Source: Brevibacterium sp. S22 (GTDB taxonomy: Bacteria; Actinomycetota; Actinomycetes; Actinomycetales; Brevibacteriaceae). Taken from it: 62,038 nucleotides of DNA. The DNA lies in contig NZ_RHFG01000025.1 of the NCBI RefSeq assembly GCF_004745485.1, forward strand, positions 1-62,038. The letters run 5' to 3'. Shown here piece by piece: positions 18,346 to 28,250 of the stretch; the first letter of the stretch is position 1, and every line of letters begins with the position of its first letter. The position numbers and the translations under genes were made by a program. The notes under the pieces are model-generated. The model saw nothing but the letters and a program-made list of their open reading frames with translations. It was not told the DNA's origin and searched no databases.

Positions 18346-20109
18346 ATGAGTTACCAACGATCGAATCTCGCGGACACCCTGCACGGACTCGACGGCCGCA
18401 GCTACGGCAACCTCAAACAGATCCGTGGCCGCTATGACTTCGGACCGGTCACACTGTTTGTCGACCGCGTTCAGGCCGACCCCTTCGCCTCACCGTCGAA
18501 GGTCCGGGTCCGGGTCGACCGCGCTGAAGCGAAGCTCCCACTGGACCTCACCACTGAGCGTGCCGACCGCATCGCTGCCGCCGACTATCTGCTCCGCGCC
18601 GGAAACCAAGTGCTCTCGAAGCTCAATCAGCGTGCACTCATCCTCGGCCACCCCGGGCAGGAGGTCCTCGAGAGGACGAACATCCTCATCGACGATGCCG
18701 GATTCGAAGCACGACTGCTGGTCAATCTGCCTGCCCGCGGCCGCCGCATCCTCGGTCACCAGGCAGCAGACATCCTCACTCGCGATCTGCCCGAATTCGC
18801 CGAACGGCTCTTCCTCTTCGACCGCTGGTCTGACACGAATAGCCCGTCTGCCCACAGGCTCGCCGACCACGTCCAGCTGCACCGGGATCAGCTGGAGCTG
18901 CGCAGCCACCTCAGCGAGGCAGGGCTCATCGGCTTTGTCGGAAACGGTGCGATTCTCCCGCGAACGTCCGGGGATTCGGACCTGCCGATGAAATCCTCGG
19001 AAGCGGTTGCCTTCATCTCCCCTCCCGAGCTTGAGCACACGATCAATCTCTCAAGCGGGCGCAGCGTCACCGGCATGGGCATACCCCGCGGTGTCACCGT
19101 CATCGTCGGCGGCGGATACCACGGCAAATCGACGATTCTGCGCGCTCTCGAACGCGGCGTCTACCCGCATATCGCCGGCGACGGGCGCGAATGGGTCATC
19201 AGCGACCCGACTGCCACCTCCATTCGAGCCGAGGACGGGCGTGCCGTCACCGGCGACGACATCTCGGCGTTCATCAACAACCTACCCTCGGGCACTGACA
19301 CGAGATTCTTCTCGACGACGAACGCGAGCGGGTCGACCTCACAGGCGGCCAACCTCGTCGAAGCGATCGAGGCCGGGGCACACACTCTGCTCATCGACGA
19401 GGACACTTCGGCGACGAACTTCATGATCCGCGACGAGCGCATGCGTACGCTCATCCCCGCCGAGAGGGAACCGATCACCCCGTTCGTCGACCGCGTGCGC
19501 CCGCTGCTGACCAGGCGGGGTGTCTCCACAGTGCTCGTCGCCGGTGGTTCGAGTGCGTTCTTCGAGGTCGCCGATCACGTCATCGCCCTCGATGCCTATG
19601 TGCCGCACGAAGTCACCGAACGGGCACATGAACTCGTCGGTGTCACCGCAGAGGAACTCAGCCGGGCAGGTAATCTTCCGACCAGCACCGATGACAGCAC
19701 CGACGCCGGCAGCCCCACCCCGGATCCGGACACTTCCAGTTTCGCCACTCCGCCGCGCATCCCGACGGCACAGGCGCTGCGCCCGGCATCGAAGACCAAG
19801 ACTGCTCGCGCGAAGGGGGCCGACCGGATCCAATTCGGCCGCGACTTCATCGACCTCATCGCCGTCGCCCAACTCGTCGATGCGCAGCAAGCCTCGGGAG
19901 TCGCCGAGGCCCTCGAATACCTTGCGGAGATCTACGACGGACGCACCTCGCTGACCGGGGCCTTAGCGGAGGTCGAAGACATGCTCGATGCTCAGGGCCT
20001 CGACGGGATCACGGGGCATCGCGATCACCCGGGGCATCTGACCCGCCCGCGACGGCAGGAGATCGCCGCCGCGCTCAATCGCTACCGGGGATTGAGTCTC
20101 GAACGCTGA
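18346..20109 (+). CDS. ABC-class predicted ATPase (COG3044)
   Basis: 587-residue P-loop protein of the 'predicted ATPase of the ABC class' family, known mainly by sequence. The N-terminal DGRSYGNLKQIRGRYDFG and the DRVQADPFASPSKVRVRV motif are diagnostic. The Walker A is GGGYHGKST and the Walker B region is LLIDEDTSATNFMIRD, followed by a sensor-like VAGGSSAFFEVADHVI. The ATG at 18346 is preferred to the one at 18337 because TAGCAT ends seven bases before it (leaderless pattern). Function unknown; a role in RNA or translation has been suggested for relatives but is not shown here. Confidence 0.88.
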   Translation: MSYQRSNLADTLHGLDGRSYGNLKQIRGRYDFGPVTLFVDRVQADPFASPSKVRVRVDRAEAKLPLDLTTERADRIAAADYLLRAGNQVLSKLNQRALILGHPGQEVLERTNILIDDAGFEARLLVNLPARGRRILGHQAADILTRDLPEFAERLFLFDRWSDTNSPSAHRLADHVQLHRDQLELRSHLSEAGLIGFVGNGAILPRTSGDSDLPMKSSEAVAFISPPELEHTINLSSGRSVTGMGIPRGVTVIVGGGYHGKSTILRALERGVYPHIAGDGREWVISDPTATSIRAEDGRAVTGDDISAFINNLPSGTDTRFFSTTNASGSTSQAANLVEAIEAGAHTLLIDEDTSATNFMIRDERMRTLIPAEREPITPFVDRVRPLLTRRGVSTVLVAGGSSAFFEVADHVIALDAYVPHEVTERAHELVGVTAEELSRAGNLPTSTDDSTDAGSPTPDPDTSSFATPPRIPTAQALRPASKTKTARAKGADRIQFGRDFIDLIAVAQLVDAQQASGVAEALEYLAEIYDGRTSLTGALAEVEDMLDAQGLDGITGHRDHPGHLTRPRRQEIAAALNRYRGLSLER

Positions 20110-20135
20110 GCCGAGCCTCGAACGCTGAGCTCGGC
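20098..20135. repeat. 19-bp tandem duplication covering a stop codon
   Basis: CTCGAACGCTGAGCCGAGC is followed directly by CTCGAACGCTGAGCTCGGC. The first unit contains the stop of the ABC-class ATPase gene. The two units also form a short GCCGAG/CTCGGC hairpin in the convergent gap before the YyaL gene. Confidence 0.8.
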
Positions 20136-20212
20136 CCCTCCCCTATTCGTCTCGGCCGAGCGCGAACGGGTCCTGCCCGCCAGGCCTGACCCGACCGACC
20201 GTCCCCTCAGAC

Positions 20213-22672
20213 CTACCTGCCCAACAGTGCGAGGAGCTCCGCGGACGTTCCCACCGGCAGTGAGCACGAGGTCCCCCGGCACACGATCGCCGTCCCAGCG
20301 GGGACCTCGACCTCCCGGCCGTCCGGTCCCGGCACCCCCGTCGAGGTGGTGAGCAGAGTAGGCGACGGATGCTTGGCGGCGATGTCCCGCAGCGCACCTT
20401 CGGCGGTGGCGACTCGCACGGGCGAAAGGGCCCGCTCGGCCTGCCACAGAGCATGGCCGCACCCGCGCGGAGCCTGCCCGGCGAGAGCCCGATAGACCCC
20501 GAGCAGCCGATCCCGGACCTCCAACAGCCGCCCGGTATCCAGCGCGGCACTCGCGCTGGATCGGTCCGAGGCACCGGATTCCGAATCACCGGATGTCGCC
20601 GCTTCGACGCCGAGCTCGGCGAGCAGCAGCACCGCCTCGGCGGCCGCCGACCGTCCCGACGGCACGGTGTTGTCGACGGGGTCCGCGGACTTCACGGCGA
20701 TGATCCCGTCACCGAGAGAATCGACCGCCTCGAGGACCCCGTCGCCCTCGGAGGTGAAGAGGTTCAGCATCGTCGCACCATATTCGACCAGATCCTCCAC
20801 CCTCACCGAGGCGGCCCCGCCCGACAGCTGCCGAACGGTGATCCCAGCGGTGATGAACTGCGCCCAATCGGCGAGCCCGCCACTCCCGGGCCCGGCCACG
20901 CCGTCGGTGAAGCTGCGCCGCACGTTCAGTTCGGCACCGTCGAACCTCTCGTGCATCGCCGACCAGAACCGCACCGCGGCCGTCCCCCACTCCGCGGCTC
21001 CGGCATCACCCGCGGTTGCAGCAGCCTCATTCGCGCCCTCGGCCGCCGTGGCATACCCACTCGCTTCACTGGAGTCCTCAGCTTCGGCGCCCATGTACAG
21101 GGCCGCCTCGGCGAGGGCGGTGACGCCTAAGGAATTCCACTCGGTGATGATCTTCTCATCACGGGCCGGCTGCGAACGCCTACCCCGCACGGAGTTAAGC
21201 ACCTCACGCTGGGCCCGGGTGGCCTCGATGTCCCACGGCGCGGGATGGTCGGCGTCGAAGGGCACGTCCTCCATGCCGAGCCAGTCGATGATGCGCACGG
21301 CCGCGACCACCTGTCCGGACAGCTCGCCCCCGGCCGGTGAATCAACGAGCCCGAGCAGGCCCGCCTGCCCGGCTGGCGCGAACTCCTCGGGGGTGAAGAC
21401 ATAGGCCGCGCCTTCTTCGGAGACCCCCGAAGAGTTGAGCGAATCCGCATCAAGTGCAGCGATGAAGCCGTCATCGGTCGACAGGTCGCTGATCAGGAAG
21501 TTCGCGGTGTCGACGATCTCGCGTTCGGCGAGCGCGAGCCATTTCGACCCCGGGTCGAGGGCCCGTTCGACCTTCGCCCAGGCGATCACCGCGCGCAGGT
21601 AGAGAGCGTTGTCATAGAGCATCTTCTCGAAGTGCGGCACGAACCACTGCCGGTCGACGCTGTAGCGGGCGATTCCGCCGCGGATCTGGTCGCGCATGCC
21701 GCCCGAGGCGATCCTCGCGAGCGTGCTGCGCACGGCGATGAGGCAGTCGAGGACGAGTTCGCCGCTCAGGTGTCCGTCGGCGCCGAGCCAGCCGAGCCTG
21801 CCCTCGGCCCGGACCCGATCCACCGGGTGCTCGTCGGTCGATTCCTCCTTCGCCGAGGCGGTCCCACCGGTTCCCGAGCTCGCCGCGGCGGCGCTGTCGG
21901 ATCCCTCCCTCGCCGAGGCGGTCCCGCCGGTTCCCGAACTCGCCGAGGCGGCGCTGTCCGCCCCGCCCCTCGCCGAGGCGGTCCCGCCCAAGCGCACGAA
22001 TGCGGCCAACAGCTGGAGGACGTTCATCATCGGCGGGAACTTCGGCGCACCGCCGAATCCGCCCCACGCCGGATCGTAGGAGTCGAGCAGGGCCGCGGCG
22101 GCGGAGTCGAGCTCGTCGGGGCTCAGGGACTCGGCGGCTGCCTCGGCCGGCAAGGCACTCGTCACGGCATCGGCCATCTCGGCCAGTCCGCGGTCCATGC
22201 GCTTGGTCATCTGGTCGACCTCGTCGCGGCGGTCCGTCCATGTCTGGGAGACGGCCCCAAGCACCTGGGTGAAGGCCGGCAGATTTCCGCGCGGGGCCGG
22301 AGGGAAATAGGTGCCGGCGTAGAAGGGGCTGCCGGCAGGCGTCGCGAAGATCGTCATCGGCCAGCCGCCCTGCCCCGTCATCGCCTGCAGCGCATTCATG
22401 TAATAGGCATCGATGTCCGGCAGCTCCTCGCGGTCGATCTTGATCGGCACGAACCGTTCGTTCATCAGTCCCGCGATCGCCTCGTCTTCGAACGATTCGT
22501 GTGCCATGACATGGCACCAGTGGCAGGTGGAGTAGCCGATCGAAATGAGGAGGGGGACGTCACGGCGGGCCGCCTCGGCGAGGGATTCCTGGCTCCACAT
22601 CCGCCAGTCGACGGGATTGTCCGCGTGGGCGCGCAGGTATGGGCTGGTCGAGGACGCGAGTTCGTTGGCCAT
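20213..22672 (-). CDS. YyaL/DUF255 thioredoxin-domain protein
   Basis: 819-residue member of the spermatogenesis-associated-20/YyaL family. An N-terminal thioredoxin-like domain contains NPVDWRMW, the CHWCH motif ([15 protein letters not shown]) and GQGGWPMT, followed by an (alpha/alpha)6 barrel resembling carbohydrate-active enzymes ([21 protein letters not shown]). An insert of about 60 residues (GGTASA.. repeats) interrupts the chain after [10 protein letters not shown]. It is encoded by 60-bp tandem repeats. The molecular function of the family is not established. Confidence 0.9.
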   Translation of the reverse strand: MANELASSTSPYLRAHADNPVDWRMWSQESLAEAARRDVPLLISIGYSTCHWCHVMAHESFEDEAIAGLMNERFVPIKIDREELPDIDAYYMNALQAMTGQGGWPMTIFATPAGSPFYAGTYFPPAPRGNLPAFTQVLGAVSQTWTDRRDEVDQMTKRMDRGLAEMADAVTSALPAEAAAESLSPDELDSAAAALLDSYDPAWGGFGGAPKFPPMMNVLQLLAAFVRLGGTASARGGADSAASASSGTGGTASAREGSDSAAAASSGTGGTASAKEESTDEHPVDRVRAEGRLGWLGADGHLSGELVLDCLIAVRSTLARIASGGMRDQIRGGIARYSVDRQWFVPHFEKMLYDNALYLRAVIAWAKVERALDPGSKWLALAEREIVDTANFLISDLSTDDGFIAALDADSLNSSGVSEEGAAYVFTPEEFAPAGQAGLLGLVDSPAGGELSGQVVAAVRIIDWLGMEDVPFDADHPAPWDIEATRAQREVLNSVRGRRSQPARDEKIITEWNSLGVTALAEAALYMGAEAEDSSEASGYATAAEGANEAAATAGDAGAAEWGTAAVRFWSAMHERFDGAELNVRRSFTDGVAGPGSGGLADWAQFITAGITVRQLSGGAASVRVEDLVEYGATMLNLFTSEGDGVLEAVDSLGDGIIAVKSADPVDNTVPSGRSAAAEAVLLLAELGVEAATSGDSESGASDRSSASAALDTGRLLEVRDRLLGVYRALAGQAPRGCGHALWQAERALSPVRVATAEGALRDIAAKHPSPTLLTTSTGVPGPDGREVEVPAGTAIVCRGTSCSLPVGTSAELLALLGR
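21850..21990. repeat. 60-bp in-frame tandem repeat carrying CCGAGGCGG motifs
   Basis: Two full 60-bp units (from about 21851 and 21911) and the start of a third (21971) lie inside the YyaL gene. Each begins CGCCGAGGCGGTCCC. Four exact CCGAGGCGG copies fall within 130 bp. The translated product is the Ala/Ser/Gly-rich insert. Confidence 0.88.
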
Positions 22673-22836
22673 GGTCCCAGCGTCTCACTTCACCCGTCCG
22701 CGTGCGAGGGCAAGGCTTCGCTCCAGCGCGACGCGTGCGAGGGCAGGGCGCACAGGCATCCGAAAGTCGCAGGCGGGGACGAGGCGGCGACCCGGCACAA
22801 AAAGCAAGGAACCTGACTTTATGAGACGATGCGGGC

Positions 22837-23922
22837 ATGACGGATCAGCCGACACCTGCCGCGAATGAGACCACGGGAGCCGCCCACGAGGTGGTCCCTC
22901 CGACCGCCCCGATGCCGATGGGCAGCACCGGCATGTCCATCACGATCGTCGCCTTCGTCGTCTTCATCGCGACATGGATCGGAGCGAAGACAGCTGCCCT
23001 CACAGCCCCGACCGGAGTCGACGGCGCAGGCGACATCGAACTCCTCCAGCTCGTGCTGTTCATCATCGCCGGTGCGGCCGCCGTCGTCGTCGGACGGCAG
23101 CTGAGGTCGATTCCGCGCAGCGTCTTCATCGTCATCACGGTCTTCTACTTCGTCCTCGCCGGGCTGGGATCGATCTTCACCGCCAGCTCGGATAACCTGC
23201 AGGTCGATGCCCCGTTCCTGCTGGTCCTCTCCGCGCTCGTCTTCATCGCCGACCTGGCCTATCCGCTCATCATCGCCCAGGTCCTCGCCGTCACAGTCTC
23301 TCGCGTCACTCCCGCGGCCGCCGACGCAGACGCCGCGGAGGACGCGGAGGCCGATGCCGACAGCAGCGCGGTCGCCGCCCTCGACGCCCGTGCTCGTCGT
23401 CACGGCAAGACCGCTGCGACATTCCTCTTCATCGCTGCGGGCATCACCGTCCTCGACTGGCTGGCACGCACGCTACCGCTGGTTCTGCCGCCGGACTGGC
23501 AGACGTCTGACTGGGCGATGACGGTCGCACTGTGGTCGTGGTTTGATGTCCCCAACGCGATCGCCGCGGCGGTCGGCTCCGTCGCGGCCGTCTTCGCCCT
23601 CCGCGCAGTCGCGGAGTCCCGCGACCTGCCGATCCCCGATCCGGTCGTCGGCCATTCGCCGACCGAATCGACCGGCGGCCTCTGGCCAGAGCAGGCACGC
23701 CCGAAGCTTGCCCACGCCCTGACATTCCTCACAGTCGCCGGCGGCCTCTACTTCTGCCTGACATCGACCTCCCTCGCCATCGGCTTCGCCTGCGGGACCG
23801 CCGGAGGCTACCCGGCGTGGGCACTGGGAATGTTCCTCTTCACGCTGGGCGCCATCGTCCTCGCGATCGTCACCCTCGACGCCGTGACCAGGCCGCGCAG
23901 GATCTCCACCGCGCGCTCCTGA
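22837..23922 (+). CDS. Multi-pass membrane protein of unknown function
   Basis: 361 residues with about eight predicted transmembrane helices, for example ITIVAFVVFIATWIGA, LLQLVLFIIAGAAAVVV, FLLVLSALVFIADLAYPLII and FLFTLGAIVLAIVTLD. A cytoplasmic or external acidic loop (DADAAEDAEADADSS) follows the fourth helix. I do not recognise the family. It is divergent from the YyaL gene and convergent with the phosphodiesterase gene, so it is probably monocistronic. A weak -10 (GACGAT) lies six bases before the ATG. Confidence 0.7.
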   Translation: MTDQPTPAANETTGAAHEVVPPTAPMPMGSTGMSITIVAFVVFIATWIGAKTAALTAPTGVDGAGDIELLQLVLFIIAGAAAVVVGRQLRSIPRSVFIVITVFYFVLAGLGSIFTASSDNLQVDAPFLLVLSALVFIADLAYPLIIAQVLAVTVSRVTPAAADADAAEDAEADADSSAVAALDARARRHGKTAATFLFIAAGITVLDWLARTLPLVLPPDWQTSDWAMTVALWSWFDVPNAIAAAVGSVAAVFALRAVAESRDLPIPDPVVGHSPTESTGGLWPEQARPKLAHALTFLTVAGGLYFCLTSTSLAIGFACGTAGGYPAWALGMFLFTLGAIVLAIVTLDAVTRPRRISTARS

Positions 23923-24055
23923 GACCCCGGGTCCCAGTCGTCCACCGCAGCCATCGGCCGCCTGGCTCTCATCGTCGACGTCTCCCGGCTGCAGCGGTGA
24001 AGAATCACCTCATCCGCATCCTCGCTGAGGCGGTCACCGCCCGCCGAATTCCGAC

Positions 24056-24913
24056 CTACAGTTCCTCGACGACCTCGACGAGACGGTCGGGGGCATTCGT
24101 GATGATGCCGTCGGCACCGACGTCGACGGCCCGTTCCATCTCCTCACGATCGTCGACGGTCCACACCAGACTCGTCATTCCGAGTTCGTGAATGGCGGTG
24201 AGGAATCCCTCGTCGGCGGCGCAGAATTCGGGGTTGACCTGGTCGACCCACTCGGCGAAGTACTGGAGTTCGTCCGGGCACGGGCGTCCGAGCACGCCGA
24301 CCGGGATCTCCGGGGCGAGCGCATGGAACTCGGCGATGAATGCCCAGTTCGCGGACTGGACCACGAGCATCCCGGCGGCCAAAGCCCGGTCGAGATAGTT
24401 CGGCACGGCACGCAGGGCGGCCACGATCGCCTCGGCGATTCCGGGATATATTTCGGGATGCTTGACCTCGAGAAGCAGTCCGGTGCGGGTGTCGTGTGCG
24501 AGCGTGAGCACCTCGGCGAGGCGGGGCACGCGGATCCCCGCGAACTCATCGCCCTTCCAGCTTCCCGCGTCGAGCGTGGCGATCTGGGCGGCATTCATGC
24601 CGGCGATGCTGCGGTCTTCGCGATTCGGGTACAGGGTGCGGGCGTCGGTGGTGCGATCGACGGTGGCGTCGTGCATGATCACGAGTTCGCCGTCGACGCT
24701 CATGTGGACGTCGGTTTCGATCATGTCCGCGCCCTGGTCGATGCCGGCGATGAACGCGGGGATCGTGTTCTCCGGCCAATCGGCAGACGCACCTCGGTGT
24801 GCGATGACCAGGGGCGGGACTCGAACTCGGGCAGCATCCATCACGGCGCCGGCTGGGGTGCCGAGGTCGCGGGGTGAGGGATCGGAAGTCGGGGTGGCGA
24901 GGGTGATGGGCAT
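24056..24913 (-). CDS. Glycerophosphodiester phosphodiesterase
   Basis: 285-residue GDPD-family TIM barrel hydrolysing glycerophosphodiesters to glycerol-3-phosphate and an alcohol. Catalytic motifs are PLVIAHRGASADWPENT (His-Arg), MIETDVHMSVDGELVIMHDA (Glu-x-Asp and the second His) and LLLEVKHPE. No signal peptide is visible, so a cytosolic UgpQ-like role is likely. The start at 24913 follows GGAGGA eight bases upstream; the longer in-frame version is rejected. Confidence 0.92.
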   Translation of the reverse strand: MPITLATPTSDPSPRDLGTPAGAVMDAARVRVPPLVIAHRGASADWPENTIPAFIAGIDQGADMIETDVHMSVDGELVIMHDATVDRTTDARTLYPNREDRSIAGMNAAQIATLDAGSWKGDEFAGIRVPRLAEVLTLAHDTRTGLLLEVKHPEIYPGIAEAIVAALRAVPNYLDRALAAGMLVVQSANWAFIAEFHALAPEIPVGVLGRPCPDELQYFAEWVDQVNPEFCAADEGFLTAIHELGMTSLVWTVDDREEMERAVDVGADGIITNAPDRLVEVVEEL

Positions 24914-25231
24914 TTCAGAACTCCTCCACGGAGACTGCGGGTGGCGGTTGGCGATGTGACCGACAATGGGTACTAGGTCGCCCAGATTAGGCGGCCTGTG
25001 CAAGTTCCGGGTGATGCGCGGGTTGACGGGACATGAATCCTGACCGTATCGACGCTGGCCGTCACCTGGGCCGATGCTGACCCAGCGGCGGAACACCGAC
25101 CCTGTTCAAGCAGGGGGCACTGCCACCCCACCGAGCACCGAGGTGGCAGACTGGGAATAACCACGGACGGAGTTCGCGCATTCCGCACCTCCGATCCTCT
25201 CCAGCAAGATTGCCGAAGGAGGCGCAGTTCG
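24914..25231. other. Divergent intergenic region, GDPD / alanine symporter
   Basis: 318 bp with no credible gene. It contains a stem-loop, CTGCCACC...GGTGGCAG, at about 25130-25159 and the GAAGGAGG ribosome site of the symporter. I looked for a glycine-type aptamer ahead of the symporter and did not find one. Confidence 0.5.
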
Positions 25232-26725
25232 ATGGAGATGCTCCAGAGTGCGTTCGACAGTGTCAGCAACGTTTCGTCATATGTCCTCGTGGCTGTTCTC
25301 ATCCCCACTGGTCTGTATTTCACCATCCGCACAGGAGTGGTGCAGGTCCGCCTGGTGCCCGAGATGTTCCGCACTCTGGTGGAGCCGGGCGGACGGGATT
25401 CCGAGGGCAATCGGAACATCTCGCCGTTCCGCGCCTTCTCGATCTCCGCGGCATCGCGAGTGGGCACGGCGAACATCGCCGGTGTCGCCCTGGCGATCTC
25501 GCTCGGTGGCCCGGGCGCGATGTTCTGGATGTGGATGACAGCCATCGTCGGCGGCGCCACGGCCTTCGCCGAGTCCGCACTCGGCCAGCTCTACAAGCTC
25601 AAGGACGGCCCGAACTTCCGCGGCGGTCCCGCCTACTACATCAGGCACGGGCTGAACATGAAGTGGCTGGGACTGGTCTTCGCCGTCATCGTCGCGATCA
25701 CCTACGGCATCGTATTCAACTCGGTGCAGTCGAATTCGATCGTCGACGCGGTCGGGGCATCGCTGAACGTCGATTCCTCGAACGGAACCTTCGCCGCGAT
25801 CACCGGTGCGATCATCGCCGTGGCCGCCTTCGCGATCTTCGCCGGAGGTGCCAAGCGCATCTCGAACATCTCCGCCTATCTTGTGCCGTTCATGGCCGGC
25901 ATCTACCTCATCGTCGGCATCATCGTCGTGGTGATGAACATCGGTGCCGTCCCATCGATGATCGCCACGATCTTCTCCGATGCCTTCAGCATGGATTCGA
26001 TCGCCGGCGGAACGCTTGGTTCGATCATGCTCATCGGCGTTCAGCGCGGCCTGTTCTCCAATGAGGCTGGTATCGGTTCGGTGCCGAACGCGGCTGCCAC
26101 TGCATCGGCCTCGCATCCGGCCAAGCAGGGCTTCGTCCAGGCGTTGGGCGTGTACTTCGATACGCTCCTCGTCTGCTCGGTCACCGCGTTCATCATCCTG
26201 CTGTCGCGCCCGGAGTACGGAAGCTCTGCCGAGGGCATCCAGCTCACGCAGACGGCGCTGAGCGGCCAGCTCGGGCAGTGGGCGATCCACTTCCTCACGC
26301 TGGCGATCTTCCTCTTCGCGTTCTCGTCGATCCTCGGCAACTACTACTACGGCGAAGCGAACATCGAGCATCTGACGACGAACCGCGTCGCGTTGCGGGT
26401 GTATCAGGTCATCGTCATGGTCTCGGTGTTCATCGGCGCGATCGCGGCCCTCGACCTGGTCTGGACCGCAGCGGACATCTTCATGGCGATCATGGCGCTC
26501 ATCAACCTCTTCGCTCTGCTGATGCTTTCGCCGCTGGTTTTCTCGCTGCTGAAGAACTATCAGCAGCAGCGCCGGGCCGGCAACGAGCCGATCTTCCGCC
26601 GCGGCGATCTGCCTGAGTTCAAGCGCATCAGCACCGTGGTCGACGCCTGGGACGGCACCGACGAGGTGACGACCACGAAGTTCTGGCACGACCGTGGGAA
26701 GAAGGTGCGTTCCGACAACGAGTGA
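25232..26725 (+). CDS. Alanine/glycine:cation symporter (AGCS family)
   Basis: 497-residue sodium-coupled amino acid importer with about eleven membrane helices. Family signatures are FRAFSISAASRVGTANIAGV, the MFWMWMTAIVGGATAFAES helix, GGPAYYIRHGLNMKW and RGLFSNEAGIGSVPNAAATA. The ATG is preceded by GAAGGAGG with good spacing. A strong hairpin terminator follows the gene. In this genome it could supply alanine or glycine; the gcv and sdaA genes a few kilobases away would use the latter, which is only a contextual guess. Confidence 0.93.
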   Translation: MEMLQSAFDSVSNVSSYVLVAVLIPTGLYFTIRTGVVQVRLVPEMFRTLVEPGGRDSEGNRNISPFRAFSISAASRVGTANIAGVALAISLGGPGAMFWMWMTAIVGGATAFAESALGQLYKLKDGPNFRGGPAYYIRHGLNMKWLGLVFAVIVAITYGIVFNSVQSNSIVDAVGASLNVDSSNGTFAAITGAIIAVAAFAIFAGGAKRISNISAYLVPFMAGIYLIVGIIVVVMNIGAVPSMIATIFSDAFSMDSIAGGTLGSIMLIGVQRGLFSNEAGIGSVPNAAATASASHPAKQGFVQALGVYFDTLLVCSVTAFIILLSRPEYGSSAEGIQLTQTALSGQLGQWAIHFLTLAIFLFAFSSILGNYYYGEANIEHLTTNRVALRVYQVIVMVSVFIGAIAALDLVWTAADIFMAIMALINLFALLMLSPLVFSLLKNYQQQRRAGNEPIFRRGDLPEFKRISTVVDAWDGTDEVTTTKFWHDRGKKVRSDNE

Positions 26726-26748
26726 GGCCACGAGCACTCTGATCGCGC

Positions 26749-26792
26749 AGACTCATCGGGCGTCCCCTTTCGCGGGAGCGCCCAATGAGTCT
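26749..26792 (+). terminator. Hairpin terminator after the symporter
   Basis: AGACTCATCGGGCGTCCC pairs with GGGAGCGCCCAATGAGTCT (one mismatch/bulge) around a CTTTCGC loop and is followed by TCTGTTTC. This is a good intrinsic terminator 24 bp after the symporter stop. Confidence 0.85.
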
Positions 26793-26842
26793 TCTGTTTC
26801 CCGATGGCCAGGAACATCCCCTGATCCCAAAAGGAGGTCCCG

Positions 26843-27142
26843 ATGAATATCGATCGTGCTGAGTTGGCGAACACCCTCGCCGAGGCGACCGGATGGTCGG
26901 TCTCGGCCGATCCCCACCGAATCACCTTCGTCAACGATGATCCGCCGCAGGTAGTCATCTGGACGGTCACCGATGCCGAGATCGGTCAGCTGCGCTACAA
27001 CGAGAATCTCCGCGCCAGGGCCTTCGGAGGCCGTCAGACCGCTGAACTCAGCGTCCTGAGCGTTCCTCTCAATGAAGCATTGGGACCTTTTGCAGGGTCC
27101 CGCGGATTGATGAACGGGACGAACCTGACGATCCACGAGTGA
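26843..27142 (+). CDS. Small protein of unknown function
   Basis: 99 residues, starting at an ATG with an excellent AAAGGAGG ribosome site. It is soluble, with no signal peptide or membrane helix. It has a mixed alpha/beta look (LANTLAEATGWSV, QVVIWTVTDAEIG) and ends MNGTNLTIHE. I do not recognise the family. It stands alone between the symporter terminator and a convergent secreted-protein gene, 64 bp from its end. Confidence 0.7.
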   Translation: MNIDRAELANTLAEATGWSVSADPHRITFVNDDPPQVVIWTVTDAEIGQLRYNENLRARAFGGRQTAELSVLSVPLNEALGPFAGSRGLMNGTNLTIHE

Positions 27143-27206
27143 GAACCGACGAGCCACAGGCAATCAGGTTCAGCACAGCGCCGAGGTGGTCCCGTCCAGT
27201 CTGCGA

Positions 27207-27920
27207 TCAGCGCTTGACCGACTTCGAAGTCGCTCCCGTCGCCCAGCTGACCTGACCGAAGGTCACCCTGTAGGTCTTCTTGGCCTTCGTCTTGACCTTG
27301 TACGTGGCCTTGCCCTTCTTCGGGGTGACCGTCTTCAGAGTCTTCCACTTGCTGCCGGACTTGACCTGGAACTTCACCTTCGGGTTGTAGTTGACCTTGC
27401 CGTACTTCTCGGGGTTGTAGACCTTCGTCTTCGAAGTCAGCGTAACCGTCTTCCCGCTGAGCTTGGACGACAACGAGGCGTAGCTCTTCCCGCGAACGTA
27501 GAAGTAGCCCTTGGTGCCGTCTGCACGTTCAACTTCGTCATAGTCGTCGTATTCTGAACCGCCGTGATAGTACGCCCTGATTTCAGACGGACCTAGGGTG
27601 TATTTCCCAAGCCCATCCGACGACGGACAGATCATGATCCGATCCTTCTTGGATCCGCTGTAGTCGGAAAACCACGCTGTATCTGTCCAACCATGGCGGC
27701 CACGGACATCGGTGTCTACATCCCAGTCATCGATTCTCGACTTCTTATGCTTCATGTAGACGTTTGTATATTTGCAGTTCCAGTCCGACACAATGACACT
27801 GTCGCCCCACAGTTTCGTCACATCGAATGATGACCTGGCCGCCTCAGCGGAAGCAGCTGGACCGACGACGAGGGCAAGAGCAGCGACGACCGACACGAGG
27901 GCGCGTTTGAGGAACTTCAT
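27207..27920 (-). CDS. Secreted protein of unknown function
   Basis: 237 residues with a clear signal peptide (MKFLKRALVSVVAALALVVG, cleavage near ASAEA). The mature N-terminal half is rich in Asp, Tyr and Trp. The C-terminal half is very basic and beta-rich, with KVKFQVKSGSKWKTLKTV and KAKKTYRVTFGQ resembling Ig-like domains of actinobacterial surface proteins. GGAGTCTCC precedes the ATG. The 27.5-28.0 kb DNA is visibly richer in A/T than its neighbours, which may reflect recent acquisition. Role unknown. Confidence 0.8.
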   Translation of the reverse strand: MKFLKRALVSVVAALALVVGPAASAEAARSSFDVTKLWGDSVIVSDWNCKYTNVYMKHKKSRIDDWDVDTDVRGRHGWTDTAWFSDYSGSKKDRIMICPSSDGLGKYTLGPSEIRAYYHGGSEYDDYDEVERADGTKGYFYVRGKSYASLSSKLSGKTVTLTSKTKVYNPEKYGKVNYNPKVKFQVKSGSKWKTLKTVTPKKGKATYKVKTKAKKTYRVTFGQVSWATGATSKSVKR

Positions 27921-28100
27921 GGAGACTCCAATGAAATGAGAGAGACAAGATGAAAACGAACTGAGGATGCCAAAGTCGAAGTCACTGGAGTGCTGTCGGC
28001 AGACTGCGTCACGATAGTTGAAGTTTCGTCAAGAAGAAGAGTACCACGCCTGAAGTCGAACTGGTCCTATAATCGACTCATCAGCAGGCAGACAGTAAGA

Positions 28101-28133
28101 AGGGCGATCCGAGCGCAATGCTCGGACCGCCCT
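28101..28133 (-). terminator. Terminator of the ectABC operon
   Basis: Read on the complement, AGGGCGGTCCGAGC pairs with GCTCGGATCGCCCT around a four-base loop, followed by TCTTACTGT. It lies about 120 bp beyond the ectC stop. The 27921-28250 gap contains nothing else beyond this hairpin and the promoter of the secreted protein. Confidence 0.75.
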
Positions 28134-28250
28134 TTCTGAGTTGCTGTCCGCAGAGACCGGCTGACGCCGGCCTCAGCGGTTCCCCACCTCAGCGGCCGAC
28201 CTCAACGGACGGCCGCCTCGGCGAGGGATGCTCCCTCAGCTCTCTGTAGC

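Noticed and set aside
25097..25231. Glycine or other riboswitch before the alanine symporter
   Set aside because: Only a plain 8-bp stem-loop is visible; the conserved aptamer segments found upstream of gcvP are missing.
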